NCBI GenBank assembly: GCA_025964295.1
Contig: JAOPZD010000151.1
Location: forward strand, 1 to 5,295
Origin: Conexibacter sp.
Lineage (GTDB): Bacteria > Actinomycetota > Thermoleophilia > Solirubrobacterales > Solirubrobacteraceae
Length of the DNA: 5,295 nucleotides
Direction: 5' to 3'
This document shows positions 4,896 through 5,295 of this stretch, one piece after another. The first letter of the stretch is position 1. Every line of letters begins with the position of its first letter. The notes under the pieces were generated by a model, which ran no database searches, had not been told where the DNA came from, and was given only the letters and a program-made list of their open reading frames with translations. Both the position numbers and the translations under genes were made by a program.

Positions 4896-5295
4896 GCGTG
4901 ACGACGACGCCCTCCCCGCCGCGCAGCCGCGACGGCGGCGCGGCTCCTTCGTCGCGGTCCAGGTGGGTGCTCAGCAGCGTTCGCGCGCCCGCCGGCCAGC
5001 GGACGTCGCGCGCCTCGGCGCTGAAGTTCAGCGCCACGCCGTGGCCAGCGCCCCGGCGGTAGGCCAGGACGTCGGGATCGTGGGGCTCGGCGAACGCGAT
5101 CTCGCCGCCCTGGAGGTCGTCGTCGGCCCGCCGCAGCGCCAGCAGCCGGCGGTACAGCGTCAGCACCGAGCGCGGGTCCTCGGCCTGGCCGGCGGCGTTG
5201 CGCCGCTCGGCGTCGGCGGTCATGGGAAGCCACGGCGTGCCGGTGGTGAAGCCGGCGCCCGGCCCCGCCTGCGACGGCGGCGCCCACGGCAGCGG
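4888..5295 (-). CDS. GH13 alpha-glucosidase-type enzyme, C-terminal part (partial)
   Basis: On the minus strand a frame is open from the right window edge to a TGA (complement of 4888-4890), giving 135 residues; the N-terminus and all catalytic regions lie outside the window. Visible near the edge is PLPW, matching the RTPMPW element of oligo-1,6-glucosidase and alpha-glucosidase enzymes, followed by GAGFTTGTPWLPM, a Arg-Asn-(x)-Ala motif region (ERRNAAGQAEDP) and SVLTLYRRLLALRR, the helix that precedes the C-terminal beta domain in that group. The last 80 or so residues (GEIAFAEPHDPDVLAYRR onward) are the small beta domain, ending in GEGVVVTLS. The group hydrolyses terminal alpha-1,4 or alpha-1,6 glucosyl units of short oligosaccharides, or acts on trehalose or sucrose in some members; specificity cannot be set from this part. 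An internal ATG at 5223-5221 lies well inside the domain and is not a real start. The gene is convergent with the trehalose-synthase-like gene and overlaps its end by 8 bases. Confidence 0.88.
   Translation of the reverse strand, partial: PLPWAPPSQAGPGAGFTTGTPWLPMTADAERRNAAGQAEDPRSVLTLYRRLLALRRADDDLQGGEIAFAEPHDPDVLAYRRGAGHGVALNFSAEARDVRWPAGARTLLSTHLDRDEGAAPPSRLRGGEGVVVTLS

Noticed and set aside
5221..5223. ATG on the minus strand as the start of a small 111-residue protein
   Set aside because: The frame continues upstream to the window edge with GH13 motifs (PLPW, GAGFTTGTPWLP), so this Met is internal to a larger enzyme.
1..5295. Mobile elements, CRISPR arrays, tRNA or rRNA genes, phage or defence modules
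   Set aside because: No transposase or integrase motifs, no terminal inverted repeats with flanking duplications, no spaced repeats and no tRNA-like folds were seen; base composition and codon style appear uniform across the window.

Overview
The window is very GC-rich (well above 65% by eye, third positions almost all G or C) and fully prokaryotic in style: closely packed genes, short Shine-Dalgarno-like leaders, and a one-base gap between two genes. Codon use and the protein types (an Ala/Pro-rich tail ending in a PPGQSKK-like stretch, a secreted Asp-box propeller, an SDR with an Ala/Gly-rich C-terminal helix) suggest a high-GC actinobacterium. A Solirubrobacterales/Thermoleophilia-like lineage would fit, but that is inference from style only.

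Layout. (1) 1-180: the last 59 codons of a + strand gene with a low-complexity Ala/Pro tail. (2) 181-287: a short intergenic stretch with two small hairpins and a good ribosome binding site. (3) 288-2117: a secreted 609-residue protein with four Asp boxes, a BNR/sialidase-type beta-propeller that lacks a recognisable sialidase catalytic signature. (4) 2118-2242: intergenic, with two consecutive perfect inverted repeats (10-bp and 9-bp arms), most likely a terminator followed by a second terminator or an operator. (5) 2243-3241: a 332-residue classical SDR oxidoreductase with an intact Asn-Ser-Tyr-Lys set and an unusual C-terminal extension. (6) 3243-4895: a 550-residue GH13 enzyme resembling trehalose synthases and alpha-amylases, with all catalytic residues intact, starting one base after the SDR stop. 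(7) 4888-5295, minus strand: the C-terminal 135 residues of a second GH13 enzyme of the alpha-glucosidase/oligo-1,6-glucosidase type, overlapping the previous gene tail-to-tail by 8 bases.

Functional reading. The SDR and the first GH13 gene look like a translationally coupled pair. With the convergent second GH13 enzyme they form a small alpha-glucoside locus, possibly for trehalose, maltose or glycogen turnover and stress-solute metabolism. The Asp-box protein appears to be a separate transcription unit, set off by the hairpins. I see no mobile element, CRISPR array, RNA gene or clearly novel system. The most interesting points are the SDR-GH13 coupling and the SDR tail, the uncertain specificity of the trehalose-synthase-like enzyme, the tandem hairpins, and the uncharacterised Asp-box protein.
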